Positions 1 through 7,727 of a stretch of DNA of 64,000 nucleotides are shown here, piece after piece (within the stretch, counting starts at the first letter, position 1; the number at the start of each line of letters is the position of its first letter). Under the pieces are notes generated by a model. That model made no database searches and had not been told where the DNA came from. It saw nothing but the letters and a program-made list of their open reading frames with translations. Position numbers and translations under genes: made by a program. The stretch lies in NCBI RefSeq assembly GCF_003634315.1, contig NZ_RBXL01000001.1, forward strand, positions 976,501 to 1,040,500, read 5' to 3'. This DNA is from Thiocapsa rosea (GTDB lineage Bacteria; Pseudomonadota; Gammaproteobacteria; Chromatiales; Chromatiaceae).

Positions 1-1
1 C

Positions 2-814
2 TGGTGCGAGGACGGGATCTCGGCGACGGCGCTGCTGCGACTTCGCGATGCGCTCGTGGAGACGGGCCGAATCTCCGCCCTCGCGCTCAAGGGCTTGGCC
101 GAGGAGCGTAAGCCGGTCTTCGCCGGCGGTGTCGCCGTCCTGCGATCGGTCTTCGAGACGCTCGGGATCCAACATCTGCAGGTCTCGGAATACGCACTGC
201 GTGAAGGCTTGATCTACGAAACGATGGGGCGCAGCCAACACGTGGACGTCCGGGAACGCACCGTCGAGACCCTCGGCCGACACTTTCAGATCGATCAGGA
301 CCACGCCCAGCGCGTCCGGGCGACGGCCGTGGCCCTCTTGCGCCGACTCGCCGGGCCTTGGTCGCTGCAGGACCCCAACCACAGGCTCATGCTCGCGTGG
401 GCGGCACGACTCCACGAAATCGGCGTCATGGTCGCCCACAGCCAGCACCAGAAACACGGGGCCTATTTGCTGCGCAACGCCGATCTCGCCGGCTTCACGC
501 GACCGGAGCAAATGCTGCTCGCCGTCTTGGTGCTCGGACACAGAAGGAAGTTTCCCGTCCAAGAGCTCGCGGTCCTACCCCGCGAGACCGGGGAGGCGGC
601 GCGCAGGCTCTGCATGATCCTGCGGCTGGCCGTTCTGCTGCATCGCGGTCGCTCCTCGGAAAGCAAACCCAATCCGACGCTCACGACCGACGGGGACAAC
701 CTCGCCTTGAGCTTCCCGGACGATTGGCTCGCCGATCACCCCTTGACCCGGTTGGAGCTTGAAGAGGAGGCCGAGCGCCTGGCTTCCGCGGGGATTCGCC
801 TGGAATTCGGATGA
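2..814 (+). CDS. ppx: Exopolyphosphatase (Ppx/GppA family), 3' part only
   Basis: The reading frame is open from base 2, so the gene starts before the window. About 270 C-terminal residues are present. They contain the end of the Ppx/GppA ATPase-like fold (GGVAVLRSVFETLG, then VSEYALREGLIYE) followed by the all-helical C-terminal domain with the HD-like stretch RLHEIGVMVAHSQHQKHGAYLL, typical of long Ppx proteins. The family hydrolyses terminal phosphate from polyphosphate or the pppGpp 5' phosphate in the cytoplasm. Which of the two substrates applies cannot be settled from this part, but the long C-terminal domain favours Ppx. The phosphate-uptake operon lies 7 kb away on the other strand. 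The stop is TGA. Confidence 0.85.
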   Translation, partial: WCEDGISATALLRLRDALVETGRISALALKGLAEERKPVFAGGVAVLRSVFETLGIQHLQVSEYALREGLIYETMGRSQHVDVRERTVETLGRHFQIDQDHAQRVRATAVALLRRLAGPWSLQDPNHRLMLAWAARLHEIGVMVAHSQHQKHGAYLLRNADLAGFTRPEQMLLAVLVLGHRRKFPVQELAVLPRETGEAARRLCMILRLAVLLHRGRSSESKPNPTLTTDGDNLALSFPDDWLADHPLTRLELEEEAERLASAGIRLEFG

Positions 815-983
815 GCCTGTCGGGTCCGCCCGGATGGAACCACCTGCTCGCCCGTATCCTTTTCCCCTCATCCTGGTAAAATTACAAGTGAACCTGGGTT
901 CGCCACCGCAGACCCCGGAACGGAATTTTCCCGCCGCCGCGGTATCGCGCGCGGTTTCAACGCCGCTAAACTGGAGGACAACA

Positions 984-1403
984 ATGGCCGCACTTTTTTC
1001 AGCAGACTGGATGAACCATCTTAAGGACGCTTGGAACGGTGAGCCGGAGGTCACGGACAAGCTGGCCGAGATCGACTTCAACTCGGTGATCTATTGTGGA
1101 TTCAAAGACGAAGAGAATCCGCGCGGCGTCTTCGTCGTCGAAAAGGGCGTCTGCGTGCGGGCCGGCGCTTGGTCGGAGACGGATCCGCCCGCCAACTGGG
1201 ACATGCGCGCGGACCTCAAGGATTGGCTCAAGTGGGTCGAGAAGGGCATCGGTATGGCCGGCATGGGCACCGCCTTCATGACCGGCAAGCTCAAGTTCAA
1301 GGAAGGTGACTACAAGGCGATGCTGAAGGACCCGCGCATGGCCAATCCCTTCGTGAAGAGCTTCGGGCTCATGCAGCAGATTCCGACGGACGAACTCGGC
1401 TGA
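984..1403 (+). CDS. SCP2 sterol-binding-like domain protein
   Basis: A small soluble protein of 139 residues. The stretch NPRGVFVVEKGVCVRAG, the acidic/aromatic middle and GMAGMGTAFMTGKLKFKEGDYKAMLKDPRMANPFVKSF match the end of SCP2-like domains, where a helix is followed by the hydrophobic lipid-binding strand. In bacteria such single-domain proteins are of unknown role. The ATG at 984 is chosen because CTGGAGGAC lies just upstream; a longer reading upstream has no ribosome site and overlaps ppx. There is no signal peptide. A palindromic element starts 2 bp after the TGA stop. Family assignment is by eye. Confidence 0.65.
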   Translation: MAALFSADWMNHLKDAWNGEPEVTDKLAEIDFNSVIYCGFKDEENPRGVFVVEKGVCVRAGAWSETDPPANWDMRADLKDWLKWVEKGIGMAGMGTAFMTGKLKFKEGDYKAMLKDPRMANPFVKSFGLMQQIPTDELG

Positions 1404-1404
1404 A

Positions 1405-1491
1405 CCTGAACCGCGCCGGCAGTAACATCAATCGTTTCGAGGTGACTGCGAGGTCACCTCGGACAACCGACTCGGCGGGACGCGGTTCAGG
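1405..1491. repeat. Palindrome-ended element, variant ends (CCTGAACCGCG)
   Basis: 87 bp flanked by perfect inverted ends CCTGAACCGCG and CGCGGTTCAGG. Both ends carry the same change (GAACC/GGTTC instead of AAACC/GGTTT), so the ends co-vary. The interior holds its own hairpin GAGGTGAC-TGCGA-GGTCACCTC and does not resemble the other classes. Confidence 0.8.
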
Positions 1492-1547
1492 TTGATTGAA
1501 GATCTTCCCGCGCTTGGCGTCTTGGCCTAATAACAGCTCGTTTCGGA

Positions 1548-2318
1548 TTAGCCAAGCGCATACCCCGCGTCGACGTTGAGGCACGCACCGGTAATCCTGC
1601 GCGCATTCTCGGACGCAAGAAAGAGGACGGCACGGGCCACGTCGTTCGGCTCGACGGCCTCTTGGCGTAAGCGATGACGGCGCTTCACGGTCGAGGCGAT
1701 CAGATCGCTCGCCCCTCCCCACATCGGGGATTCCACCACGCCCGGAGCCACAGCGTTCACCCGAATGCCGCGTGACCCCAACGCCATCGCCAATCGCCGC
1801 GTCAACATCTCCAGACCCGCCTTGCTGGCGGAATAGCTGGTCGATGTGCAGGTCTCGAAGGGGTGCTGCGCGCAGGCCGACGACATGTTGATCACGACCG
1901 GAGCGGCGCTTTGCTCCAACACGCCGAGACAGGCTTGGGTCAGGGCAAAAGGCGCAATCAGGTTGACCTCCAGGGTCGTCCGCCAGGCATCGACCGTCTC
2001 GTCTATATCGCCTTGGCTCAAGATCACGCCGGCATTATTGACCAAGACGTCCAGTCGCCCGTCCGTATCCCGAATCTCGGCGACGAGACGCGCGCGGAAG
2101 TCCGCATGCGTCACGTCGCCCACGAGCAGACGTAAGCTCCCGCAGTCAACGGCCTGACCCCACGTCTGCGCGAGCGCGGCGACCTTCTCCGAATCCCGCC
2201 CGAAGGTCACGACCCGATCGCCGGCCTCGATGAAGGCGGCAACGAGCCCCGCGCCGATCCCGGATGTCCCGCCACTGATACAGACGATGCGCGGCGCCTT
2301 AGCGGTCATCGCGGTCAT
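1548..2318 (-). CDS. Short-chain dehydrogenase/reductase
   Basis: A 256-residue Rossmann-fold oxidoreductase with the dinucleotide motif GGTSGIGAG near the N-terminus, NNAG at about residue 90, the catalytic Ser of INMSSAC, and YSASK as the YxxxK pair. The C-terminal VAPGVVESPM and TGACLNVDAGYALG are typical of classical SDRs. The ATG at 2318 overlaps the stop of the upstream SDR by ATGA, and that gene overlaps the PTPS gene in the same way, so the three are translationally coupled. The context suggests a pterin reductase or a step in pteridine side-chain reduction. This is inference: the substrate cannot be read from the sequence. Confidence 0.8.
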   Translation of the reverse strand: MTAMTAKAPRIVCISGGTSGIGAGLVAAFIEAGDRVVTFGRDSEKVAALAQTWGQAVDCGSLRLLVGDVTHADFRARLVAEIRDTDGRLDVLVNNAGVILSQGDIDETVDAWRTTLEVNLIAPFALTQACLGVLEQSAAPVVINMSSACAQHPFETCTSTSYSASKAGLEMLTRRLAMALGSRGIRVNAVAPGVVESPMWGGASDLIASTVKRRHRLRQEAVEPNDVARAVLFLASENARRITGACLNVDAGYALG

Positions 2319-3016
2319 CGCTCGCGCTGCCCGAGGTTGGCGTGAATAAGTGCACCGTTCAGCACCGGGGCATGGGCAGCAAAGGCCACGGTGTCGGCGA
2401 TCTCTTCCGGCTCGATCAGCCGATCGAACGCCGACATCCCCGCCAAGGCGGCAAGCGTGTCCGGATCGCCGTCGATCATGGCACGGATCTGCTCGGTATC
2501 CGTAAAGCCGGGGCAGATCATGCAGGTGTGGATCCCGCGCCCGGCAAGATCCTGGCAGGTCGACCGCATCATCCCGGCCAGGGCATGCTTGGCGATCACG
2601 TAGCTCGCCACGCCGGGCACCGCCTTCTCCGCCAGGGTCGAGCCGATGTAGATGATGCTCGACCCGGCACTCATATGCGGCAGAACCAATTGATTCAGCG
2701 CGTTGGCGGCCACCAGATTGAGTTCGAGTACAGCGCGAAGCTCCTCGCTCGGCAAGGCGTCGATGGTGTCGCGACGCATAACCGAAGCGCTGTGGACCAG
2801 ACAGATGCGCTCGGCATCGGCCAACCAGACGGTCAGCCTGTCGGCGATCCGCTCGATCGCCTCCGGCTGGGCCAGGTCGCATGCCAGATTCTCCACCCCA
2901 CGTTCCGTGCAGGGACGGCGAGAGAGATTGACGACGACGCTGCCCTCCACCAGGAAGCGGGTCGCGATGGCACGGCCGATCCCCGCACTCGCGCCGGTGA
3001 CGACAAGTAGATTCAT
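2315..3016 (-). CDS. Short-chain dehydrogenase, sepiapterin-reductase-like
   Basis: A 233-residue SDR with the N-terminal motif VVTGASAGIGRAIA, a catalytic Ser in SSIIYIGSTLAE and YVIAKHAL as YxxxK. A Cys-rich CMICPGFTDTEQ follows, and the C-terminal PEEIADTVAF lobe resembles sepiapterin reductases and related carbonyl reductases. It starts at ATG 3016 inside the last codons of the PTPS homologue (ATGA overlap) and ends inside the next SDR. A PTPS homologue followed directly by an SDR is the classic pair for reducing 6-pyruvoyl-tetrahydropterin to a biopterin-type cofactor. The exact pterin product is unknown. Confidence 0.7.
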   Translation of the reverse strand: MNLLVVTGASAGIGRAIATRFLVEGSVVVNLSRRPCTERGVENLACDLAQPEAIERIADRLTVWLADAERICLVHSASVMRRDTIDALPSEELRAVLELNLVAANALNQLVLPHMSAGSSIIYIGSTLAEKAVPGVASYVIAKHALAGMMRSTCQDLAGRGIHTCMICPGFTDTEQIRAMIDGDPDTLAALAGMSAFDRLIEPEEIADTVAFAAHAPVLNGALIHANLGQRER

Positions 3017-3507
3017 GATGTCCTCCAAGACGAAAAGGCCCATTGCCCGGCACCCGAGGAGACACCCAGCTCGATGGCGCGCAGATCCCGACCCGCCAGC
3101 TCGGGTCGCGCGCGCAGCCGCGCAAGCAGCAGTTCGGCCAGCTCTTCGATCGTCACATTTCGAATGGGCAGGAGCAGCACGTCGCGCTCGAGGAAGGTCA
3201 GGCGCTCCTCGCCGAACCAAGCGATTACCATCCCGTCGCCACGCTCGACGCGCAGGTGCGGCGAGCACTCGGGCAGCAGAAGACGCTCGTCGAGCTCGTC
3301 GCAAAGCGCCTTGAGCACCCGCTTGAGCATGACGTAATCGAACGCCATCCCGTCCGCGCCGACCGACGCCGTGACATTGCAGCGAATCCGGAAATTATGG
3401 CCATGGAGATTCTCCCGCTCGGTCGCGGAGAAGATGGTGAAATGGCCGGCGCTGAAATTGAGATATTCCTTGCTGATCTCGATACGGGTCAGGATGTCGG
3501 TATCCAA
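3013..3507 (-). CDS. 6-pyruvoyl-tetrahydropterin synthase / QueD family protein
   Basis: A 164-residue T-fold enzyme. Zinc ligands are visible as FSAGHF and LHGHNF. The C-terminal Glu region is present as well (RNVTIEELAELLLARL). The TTG at 3507 is chosen because GGAG lies six bases upstream and no ATG or GTG fits the family start. The catalytic Cys that in QueD and PTPS sits four residues before HGH is Arg here (RENLHGH), while a Glu occupies the next position. Glu replacing or accompanying Cys is described for PTPS-III, which makes 6-hydroxymethyl-dihydropterin for folate. The SDR neighbours instead suggest a biopterin-like pathway. First gene of a three-gene overlapping operon. Confidence 0.8.
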   Translation of the reverse strand: MDTDILTRIEISKEYLNFSAGHFTIFSATERENLHGHNFRIRCNVTASVGADGMAFDYVMLKRVLKALCDELDERLLLPECSPHLRVERGDGMVIAWFGEERLTFLERDVLLLPIRNVTIEELAELLLARLRARPELAGRDLRAIELGVSSGAGQWAFSSWRTS

Positions 3508-3623
3508 GGTCGTCTCCGGTGCGGCTCGCGTGCCCCGGGACCGGAGCACCCGTCGGTGAAGGGCGCGATCGCTCGCACCTGTCCGACACTTGGGGGATGT
3601 GGGGGCACTCGACCGAATCCAAG

Positions 3624-3709
3624 CTGAACCGCGTCCGTGGTGCATGATGATGCTTGAGTCCACTCGCCCGTCCGAAGACACCAACGACGTTGGAGTCGAC
3701 GCGATTCAG
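3624..3709. repeat. Palindrome-ended element (unique interior)
   Basis: 86 bp with ends CTGAACCGCG and CGCGATTCAG, upstream of the pterin operon. It is separated by an 18 bp A-rich linker from the next copy, forming a doublet. The 303 bp between the TTG of the PTPS gene and the stop of the DUF3299 gene hold this doublet and no gene. Confidence 0.75.
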
Positions 3710-3727
3710 GGCAAAAAATCGAAAGAC

Positions 3728-3814
3728 TTAAACCGCGCCCGCTGCAAGGGCCATTGATTCCTGCGAGACCGATTCAAGGCAAAACGGTGCATACCGTGCG
3801 GAGGCGCGGTTTAA
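3728..3814. repeat. Palindrome-ended element; supplies stop codon of DUF3299 gene
   Basis: 87 bp, ends TTAAACCGCG and CGCGGTTTAA. The right part (GCATACCGTGCGG) resembles class 1. On the minus strand the TAA stop of the DUF3299 gene (3811-3813) is the first TAA of the element. Confidence 0.85.
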
Positions 3815-4392
3815 AGAGGCTCCACCTCGCCGTCGTAGGGCTCGATCTCGGTCACGTCGATCCGATAGCCTGCGTCGGCCAGGTCGCTGCTGCTGCGGAT
3901 CACCCGAAGCGTCCCCGTGACCCAGACGGTATCGAACAGCTCGCCGACATACTCGCGGCCCTCGGGCGCAACGACATGAATCGTCTGATTCGCGGGCGGC
4001 GGCGGAACATGGATGCAGGCGCCGTAATAAGGCACCAAAAGAAACTCGGACATCCTGCGCGCATCCAGCTCCAAGGGCACGACGAAGCCGGGAAGTCGGA
4101 CCCGCAGCCCGTCCAGCTCCTCCACCACCGGAGCATCGGCCCAGAGGGCCATGAGCTTGTCCATCAGCTCTAAGGCGCGCGGATCGTCGTCGTCCAGCTC
4201 ATCGAGCGCGTCGAGGTCGAAGTCTTCGAGCAGGGTTTCGGGCTGCCACTCGACCGGGATCAAGCGATCCCAGTCGATCTCCTCGACCGGCATCGCGCTT
4301 GAAGTCGCCGACTCGGGTCCAGCGGATTCTTCACCGCAACCCACGAGCCATAGGGCAAGAATAACCGGGAACAGACGCGCAAACAGTCTCAT
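3811..4392 (-). CDS. DUF3299 lipoprotein
   Basis: A 193-residue protein with an N-terminal lipoprotein signal (hydrophobic stretch then LVGC, lipidated Cys about residue 19) and an acidic linker (DLDALDELDDDD). The DUF3299 core follows: LPGFVVPLELD, then EFLLVPYYGACIHVPPPPANQ. This core occurs in proteobacterial envelope proteins encoded beside a LolD-like ATPase and a FtsX-type permease, possibly linked to metal handling; the function is not established. The permease lies upstream on the same strand, separated only by a repeat doublet, so the two were probably one operon. The stop codon belongs to a palindrome-ended element. Confidence 0.8.
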   Translation of the reverse strand: MRLFARLFPVILALWLVGCGEESAGPESATSSAMPVEEIDWDRLIPVEWQPETLLEDFDLDALDELDDDDPRALELMDKLMALWADAPVVEELDGLRVRLPGFVVPLELDARRMSEFLLVPYYGACIHVPPPPANQTIHVVAPEGREYVGELFDTVWVTGTLRVIRSSSDLADAGYRIDVTEIEPYDGEVEPL

Positions 4393-4410
4393 CGTTTGAG
4401 TTCTCAGGGA

Positions 4411-4506
4411 TTAAACCGCGTCCAGAGCGAGACGCGTCATTTTCACGTTGCGTTTGGCCTTGGAGGTATCCTCGATCTCGGTGAGACGCGGCGAGACGCG
4501 GTTTAA
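4411..4506. repeat. Palindrome-ended element, class 2
   Basis: 96 bp with ends TTAAACCGCG and CGCGGTTTAA. The interior starts GTCCAGAGCGAGACGCG and contains TTTTCACGTTGCGTTTGG. It is about 10 bp longer than its relatives because GAGACGCGGC is duplicated near the right end. First half of a composite module with the next element. Confidence 0.85.
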
Positions 4507-4527
4507 AATTTAATTTTCTTCAATAAC

Positions 4528-4615
4528 TTAAACCGCGCCACCTCCGACAGTTGTCGGAGCTGGCGCGGCCAAGCCAATCCAAAAAACGACGCCTATCGCA
4601 TCGGGCGCGGTTTAA
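4528..4615. repeat. Palindrome-ended element, class 1
   Basis: 88 bp with ends TTAAACCGCG and CGCGGTTTAA. The interior carries the class 1 hairpin (CTCCGACAGTTGTCGGAG) and the conserved right part CCAAGCCAATCC. It is joined to the preceding class 2 copy by a 21 bp AT-rich linker (4507-4527). Confidence 0.9.
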
Positions 4616-4619
4616 TCAC

Positions 4620-5879
4620 TCACACTCGAATCGACAGCCCGTCCGCCAGAGACATCCGATACGCGCGATAAGCGGGGATCAGGCCGACCAGGAATCCAGC
4701 GGCGAGGACCAGTGCCAGCAACATCATCTCATGAGCCGAGAGGGTTCCGACAGCGACGAAGACCCCCATCGCCGACAGGATCAACGGCTGGGCCACCAGC
4801 AGGCCCGCGTAGAGAAGCCCCAGGCCGAGAAGGATGCCGAGCAGGGTCAACGCGAGCGCCTCGCCCAGAATCAGCGCAAAGACATGGGCCGGGCGGGCGC
4901 CGACCGAGCGCAGGATCGCCATCTCGCGTCTTCGCTCGCCGAGACTCGTCAACAGCACCGTCAGGAGACCGAAGAGACCGACGACGACGACGAATCCCGA
5001 AACCAGCAGCAAGGCCCGCTCGCCGACTGCAATCAGGCCCCAGAGCTCGGCGAGTGCCACGCCGGGCAGGATGGCCATCAGCGGTTCCGCTCGGTAGTCG
5101 TTGACGAAGCGCTGCACCTGGAAGGTCGAGATCCGCGAGGTTAGACCCACCAAGGCCGCGGTAATGGCTTTGGGGGCAAGGTCCATCGCACGCGCAGCAT
5201 CTGCATCGACGACGCGGCCCGGCCGAGGTGCTCCGCCCTCCCAACCGACATGGACCGCCTCGATCCCCTCCAGGCTCACGTGGACCGTGCGGTCGACCGG
5301 GGTGCCGGTCGGCGCGAGGATCCCGGCAACCCGAAATGGATGGTCGTCGTGCCGCGCGAAGGCGACATCCGAGGCGCCGTGTGCAATCACGATGGAATCG
5401 CCCAAGCCGTAACCCAGCGCCTTCGCCACATCGGCCCCGAGCACCGCGTCGTAGAGGTCGGAGAAAATCGCACCCTCCGCCAGGAGGAGCGTGCGACCGC
5501 GACCGTATCGGTAATGCTCGAAGTAGGCCGAGTTGGTGCCGAGGACGGGGTATCCGCGGTGCGAGTCACCCAGAGAGATCGGGATGGACCAGGCGACGCG
5601 GGGGTGGGCCGCGATGTCCAGGTAGGAGTCCCAGGAGATGTTGTTGGTGGCGTGACCGATTCGGAAGACCGCATAAAGCAGCAGCTGAACCGGTCCGGTC
5701 CGCGCCCCGACGATCAGGTCGGTGCCCGAGATGGTGTTGGCGAAGCTCGCACGCGTCTCGGTTCGAAGACGCTCCACGCCGACAAGCAGCGCGACGCTCA
5801 GACCGATCGATATGACCGTCAGCAACGCCGTACCGCGACGATTGAGGAGGCTCTTCCAAGCCAGGCTCAGGATGGGCAC
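4620..5879 (-). CDS. FtsX-like ABC transporter permease
   Basis: A 419-residue MacB/LolC-type permease. It has one N-terminal membrane segment (TALLTVISIGLSVALLVG), a large periplasmic domain (about residues 45-260), then three C-terminal segments with the FtsX signature (GERRREMAILRSVGARPAHVF). The GTG at 5879 is chosen because GAGG lies just upstream and the residues after it (VPILSLAWKSLLNRRGTALL) match the usual start of this subfamily. Such permeases normally follow a LolD-like ATPase gene. Here an insertion sequence begins about 25 bp upstream and no ATPase gene is found, so the system looks incomplete at this locus. It may use a subunit encoded elsewhere or be out of service. Confidence 0.85.
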   Translation of the reverse strand: MPILSLAWKSLLNRRGTALLTVISIGLSVALLVGVERLRTETRASFANTISGTDLIVGARTGPVQLLLYAVFRIGHATNNISWDSYLDIAAHPRVAWSIPISLGDSHRGYPVLGTNSAYFEHYRYGRGRTLLLAEGAIFSDLYDAVLGADVAKALGYGLGDSIVIAHGASDVAFARHDDHPFRVAGILAPTGTPVDRTVHVSLEGIEAVHVGWEGGAPRPGRVVDADAARAMDLAPKAITAALVGLTSRISTFQVQRFVNDYRAEPLMAILPGVALAELWGLIAVGERALLLVSGFVVVVGLFGLLTVLLTSLGERRREMAILRSVGARPAHVFALILGEALALTLLGILLGLGLLYAGLLVAQPLILSAMGVFVAVGTLSAHEMMLLALVLAAGFLVGLIPAYRAYRMSLADGLSIRV

Positions 5880-5903
5880 GGATCCTCGGGGCCCTAAGGA
5901 GGT

Positions 5904-7204
5904 GTAAATTAATAAGTGGCCGATTTCCGGTGATCTGAGCGAGGCTTGATGAGGTAGTTCCAATCCATGCCATGAAATCTGGCAGGAACAAGATTCACGG
6001 CGCGAAACTCGTCGTCGCTCACGGAAATGCCGGTCGGATAGCCTGCCTCGTCGAGCTCGGCTCGGATCTCCAATCCTTTCGTCGTCGTGGTGTTTGCGAT
6101 GAGGTTGACGATGACTTCGTGATTGATGAGCGGTCGGCCCCGCCAGTTCTCGGTGATGTGACAGAACATGCGATGCTCGATTTTGTTCCACTTGCTGGTG
6201 CCGGGCGGAAAGTGGCGCACGTAGATGGCGAGTCCGAGCTCGTCGGCCAGTTTCTGCAACTCCACCTTCCAGAGCCGGTTGCGGCTGGCATTGCTGCCGC
6301 CCCCATCGGCGGTGATCAGCAGCGACTGCGCATGCGGGTAGCACTGGTGTCCCATCCGAGCCCACCAGCGACGAATCGAGGCCACGGCGAATTGGGCGGT
6401 ATCATGATCCACGCCGACGCTGACCCAGCCGCGATTGTCGGTGAGATCATAGATTCCATAGGGGCACACCTTGCCCAGCGCTTTGTCGGCGAAATCGTGC
6501 GTCCGGACGGGTTCCGGCTGTCCCTTCGGGCGATATTCCCGGCCCCGATTGGCAAAGGGACCAACCAGTTCCTTTTTCTTGGCGTCCACGGAGATCACCG
6601 GCTGACCGGCCCGTTGAAACACTCTCACACACCGATTGATATAGCGAAACTGCGCGTCCCGATCAGGATGCGAGTTCCCCTCGAGACATTTGCGCGTCCC
6701 TTGCAGGCGATAGTCCAGTTGCTTGAGCAACTGCGCTACTTTGCTGTGACTGACCCCATGACCTTGTCGCGCCAACGCTTCAGCGAGCTTGCGTGTGCTC
6801 TTGCAGGTCCAGCGCAAGGGGGACATGGGATCGCCCCGCGCACTCGGCTCCACCAAGGCTTCCAGTGCCTCGAGTAGTTTCGGATCCTGTGCCGTCACCG
6901 CATGCCGGCCTCCTCCGGAGCGCCGTATCCGACCCGCAGGCGATGGATCCGATGCCTCTTCACCGCGCATTTCCTCGCAACCACGCTGAATCGTGCGCTC
7001 GCCTAAACCGGTGGCTTGAGCGACGGCGCGGATGCCGCCGTGACCGAGCTCCAGTGCTTCACACGCCGCCCAGTGCCGACGCCCCCGCTCGTCCAGCACG
7101 CTTTGCAAGCGCTGGAACTTCCGCCTTACGCGCTCAATCAGTGCCGGTTCGACCATGCAGAAAACATGGCACAACATCACCAAATCGGCCAGTTATTTAT
7201 TTAC
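5904..7204 (-). mobile_element. Insertion sequence, ISAzo13-like, about 1.3 kb
   Basis: A complete single-gene element. Near-perfect terminal inverted repeats are visible: positions 5905-5926 read inwards TAAATTAATAAGTGGCCGAT.., and the right end 7182-7203 reads inwards TAAATAAATAACTGGCCGAT.. on the other strand, two mismatches in 22. An outer G/C pair extends each end by one base. No clear target duplication is seen beside either end. The element lies between a permease gene and the pterin-dehydratase gene, leaving only 5 bp before the stop of the latter. Confidence 0.85.
5909..7156 (-). CDS. ISAzo13-type transposase
   Basis: A 415-residue DDE transposase filling the insertion sequence. An N-terminal helix-turn-helix region (AVAQATGLGERTIQRGCEEM) is followed by the catalytic core: first Asp in VISVDAKKKELVG, second in LLITADGGGSNASR, and the Glu in GTSKWNKIEHRMF. 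The frame is intact, so the copy may be active. The ATG at 7156 is used; in-frame alternatives lie upstream, one of them inside the right inverted repeat. The TAA stop lies in the left inverted repeat. Confidence 0.85.
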   Translation of the reverse strand: MVEPALIERVRRKFQRLQSVLDERGRRHWAACEALELGHGGIRAVAQATGLGERTIQRGCEEMRGEEASDPSPAGRIRRSGGGRHAVTAQDPKLLEALEALVEPSARGDPMSPLRWTCKSTRKLAEALARQGHGVSHSKVAQLLKQLDYRLQGTRKCLEGNSHPDRDAQFRYINRCVRVFQRAGQPVISVDAKKKELVGPFANRGREYRPKGQPEPVRTHDFADKALGKVCPYGIYDLTDNRGWVSVGVDHDTAQFAVASIRRWWARMGHQCYPHAQSLLITADGGGSNASRNRLWKVELQKLADELGLAIYVRHFPPGTSKWNKIEHRMFCHITENWRGRPLINHEVIVNLIANTTTTKGLEIRAELDEAGYPTGISVSDDEFRAVNLVPARFHGMDWNYLIKPRSDHRKSATY

Positions 7205-7209
7205 GACGT

Positions 7210-7512
7210 CTAACAGCTCAAGCCTTCGATCCGGCTCGCCAGCGTGAAATCAAGCGCAGTAATCCCGCCCGCGTCGTGGGTCGCGAGATCGACAACAACG
7301 TGGTTGTAGACGTTGCGCCACTCCGGATGATGATCCATCGACTCGGCCACCAGCGCGACCCGACTCATAAAGCCAAACGCCTCGACGAAGTCCTTGAACC
7401 GGAATTCTTTGTGCAGCTTACCGTCGGCCAGATTCCACGGCGACGCGGCGGAGGCGTTGAGCTCCGAAAGCGCCCTCGCGATCGATTCGGCATCCAGCTT
7501 GGCACGGCTCAT
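7210..7512 (-). CDS. phhB: Pterin-4a-carbinolamine dehydratase
   Basis: A 100-residue cytoplasmic enzyme that dehydrates 4a-hydroxy-tetrahydrobiopterin to the quinonoid dihydropterin, recycling the cofactor of pterin-dependent monooxygenases. The family motif [19 protein letters not shown] and the C-terminal [17 protein letters not shown] are intact, and the length is normal. The ATG at 7512 is preferred; a longer start at 7536 would run through a palindromic element that ends 1 bp from this ATG. No phenylalanine hydroxylase gene is in the window. Its closeness to the PTPS/SDR operon (about 3.7 kb, same strand) suggests a shared pterin pathway, with the insertion sequence lying between them. 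Confidence 0.85.
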   Translation of the reverse strand: MSRAKLDAESIARALSELNASAASPWNLADGKLHKEFRFKDFVEAFGFMSRVALVAESMDHHPEWRNVYNHVVVDLATHDAGGITALDFTLASRIEGLSC

Positions 7513-7513
7513 G

Positions 7514-7600
7514 TTGAACCGCGCCGGGCACGACATGGACTGCTTGAGGTTTTGTCAGGCTTCATAGGCACCCCCAGAGGTTTGAGCAGACGCGGTTCAA
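7514..7600. repeat. Palindrome-ended element, variant ends (TTGAACCGCG)
   Basis: 87 bp. The ends TTGAACCGCG and CGCGGTTCAA both carry the G/C variant found in the copy at 1405. The left end abuts the ATG of the pterin-dehydratase gene, leaving no room for a recognisable ribosome binding site. Confidence 0.8.
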
Positions 7601-7642
7601 GAAGTGGACAACATCCAAAAGGAAAATGTCTGCTCTTCTCAC

Positions 7643-7727
7643 CTAAACCGCGTATCAGCCAAGGTTTGTGGCCGCGCCAAAGGGGTGGATCACTCCGCCC
7701 CCGACAAGAACCCCGAACGCGGTTTAG
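7643..7727. repeat. Palindrome-ended element; supplies stop codon of ferritin gene
   Basis: 85 bp, ends CTAAACCGCG and CGCGGTTTAG, interior not shared with other copies. On the minus strand the TAA stop of the encapsulin-type ferritin gene (7724-7726) is part of the element. Confidence 0.85.

Noticed and set aside
1548-3125. A 525-residue open frame spanning both SDR genes
   Set aside because: The N-terminal 270 residues are out of frame with the real SDR at 2315-3016 and have no motif; ATGA-coupled separate genes explain the region.
4620-6365. A single long open frame joining the permease to sequence inside the insertion sequence
   Set aside because: The frame is open by chance antisense to nothing useful; the insertion sequence has clear ends and the permease has its own GTG start with a ribosome site.
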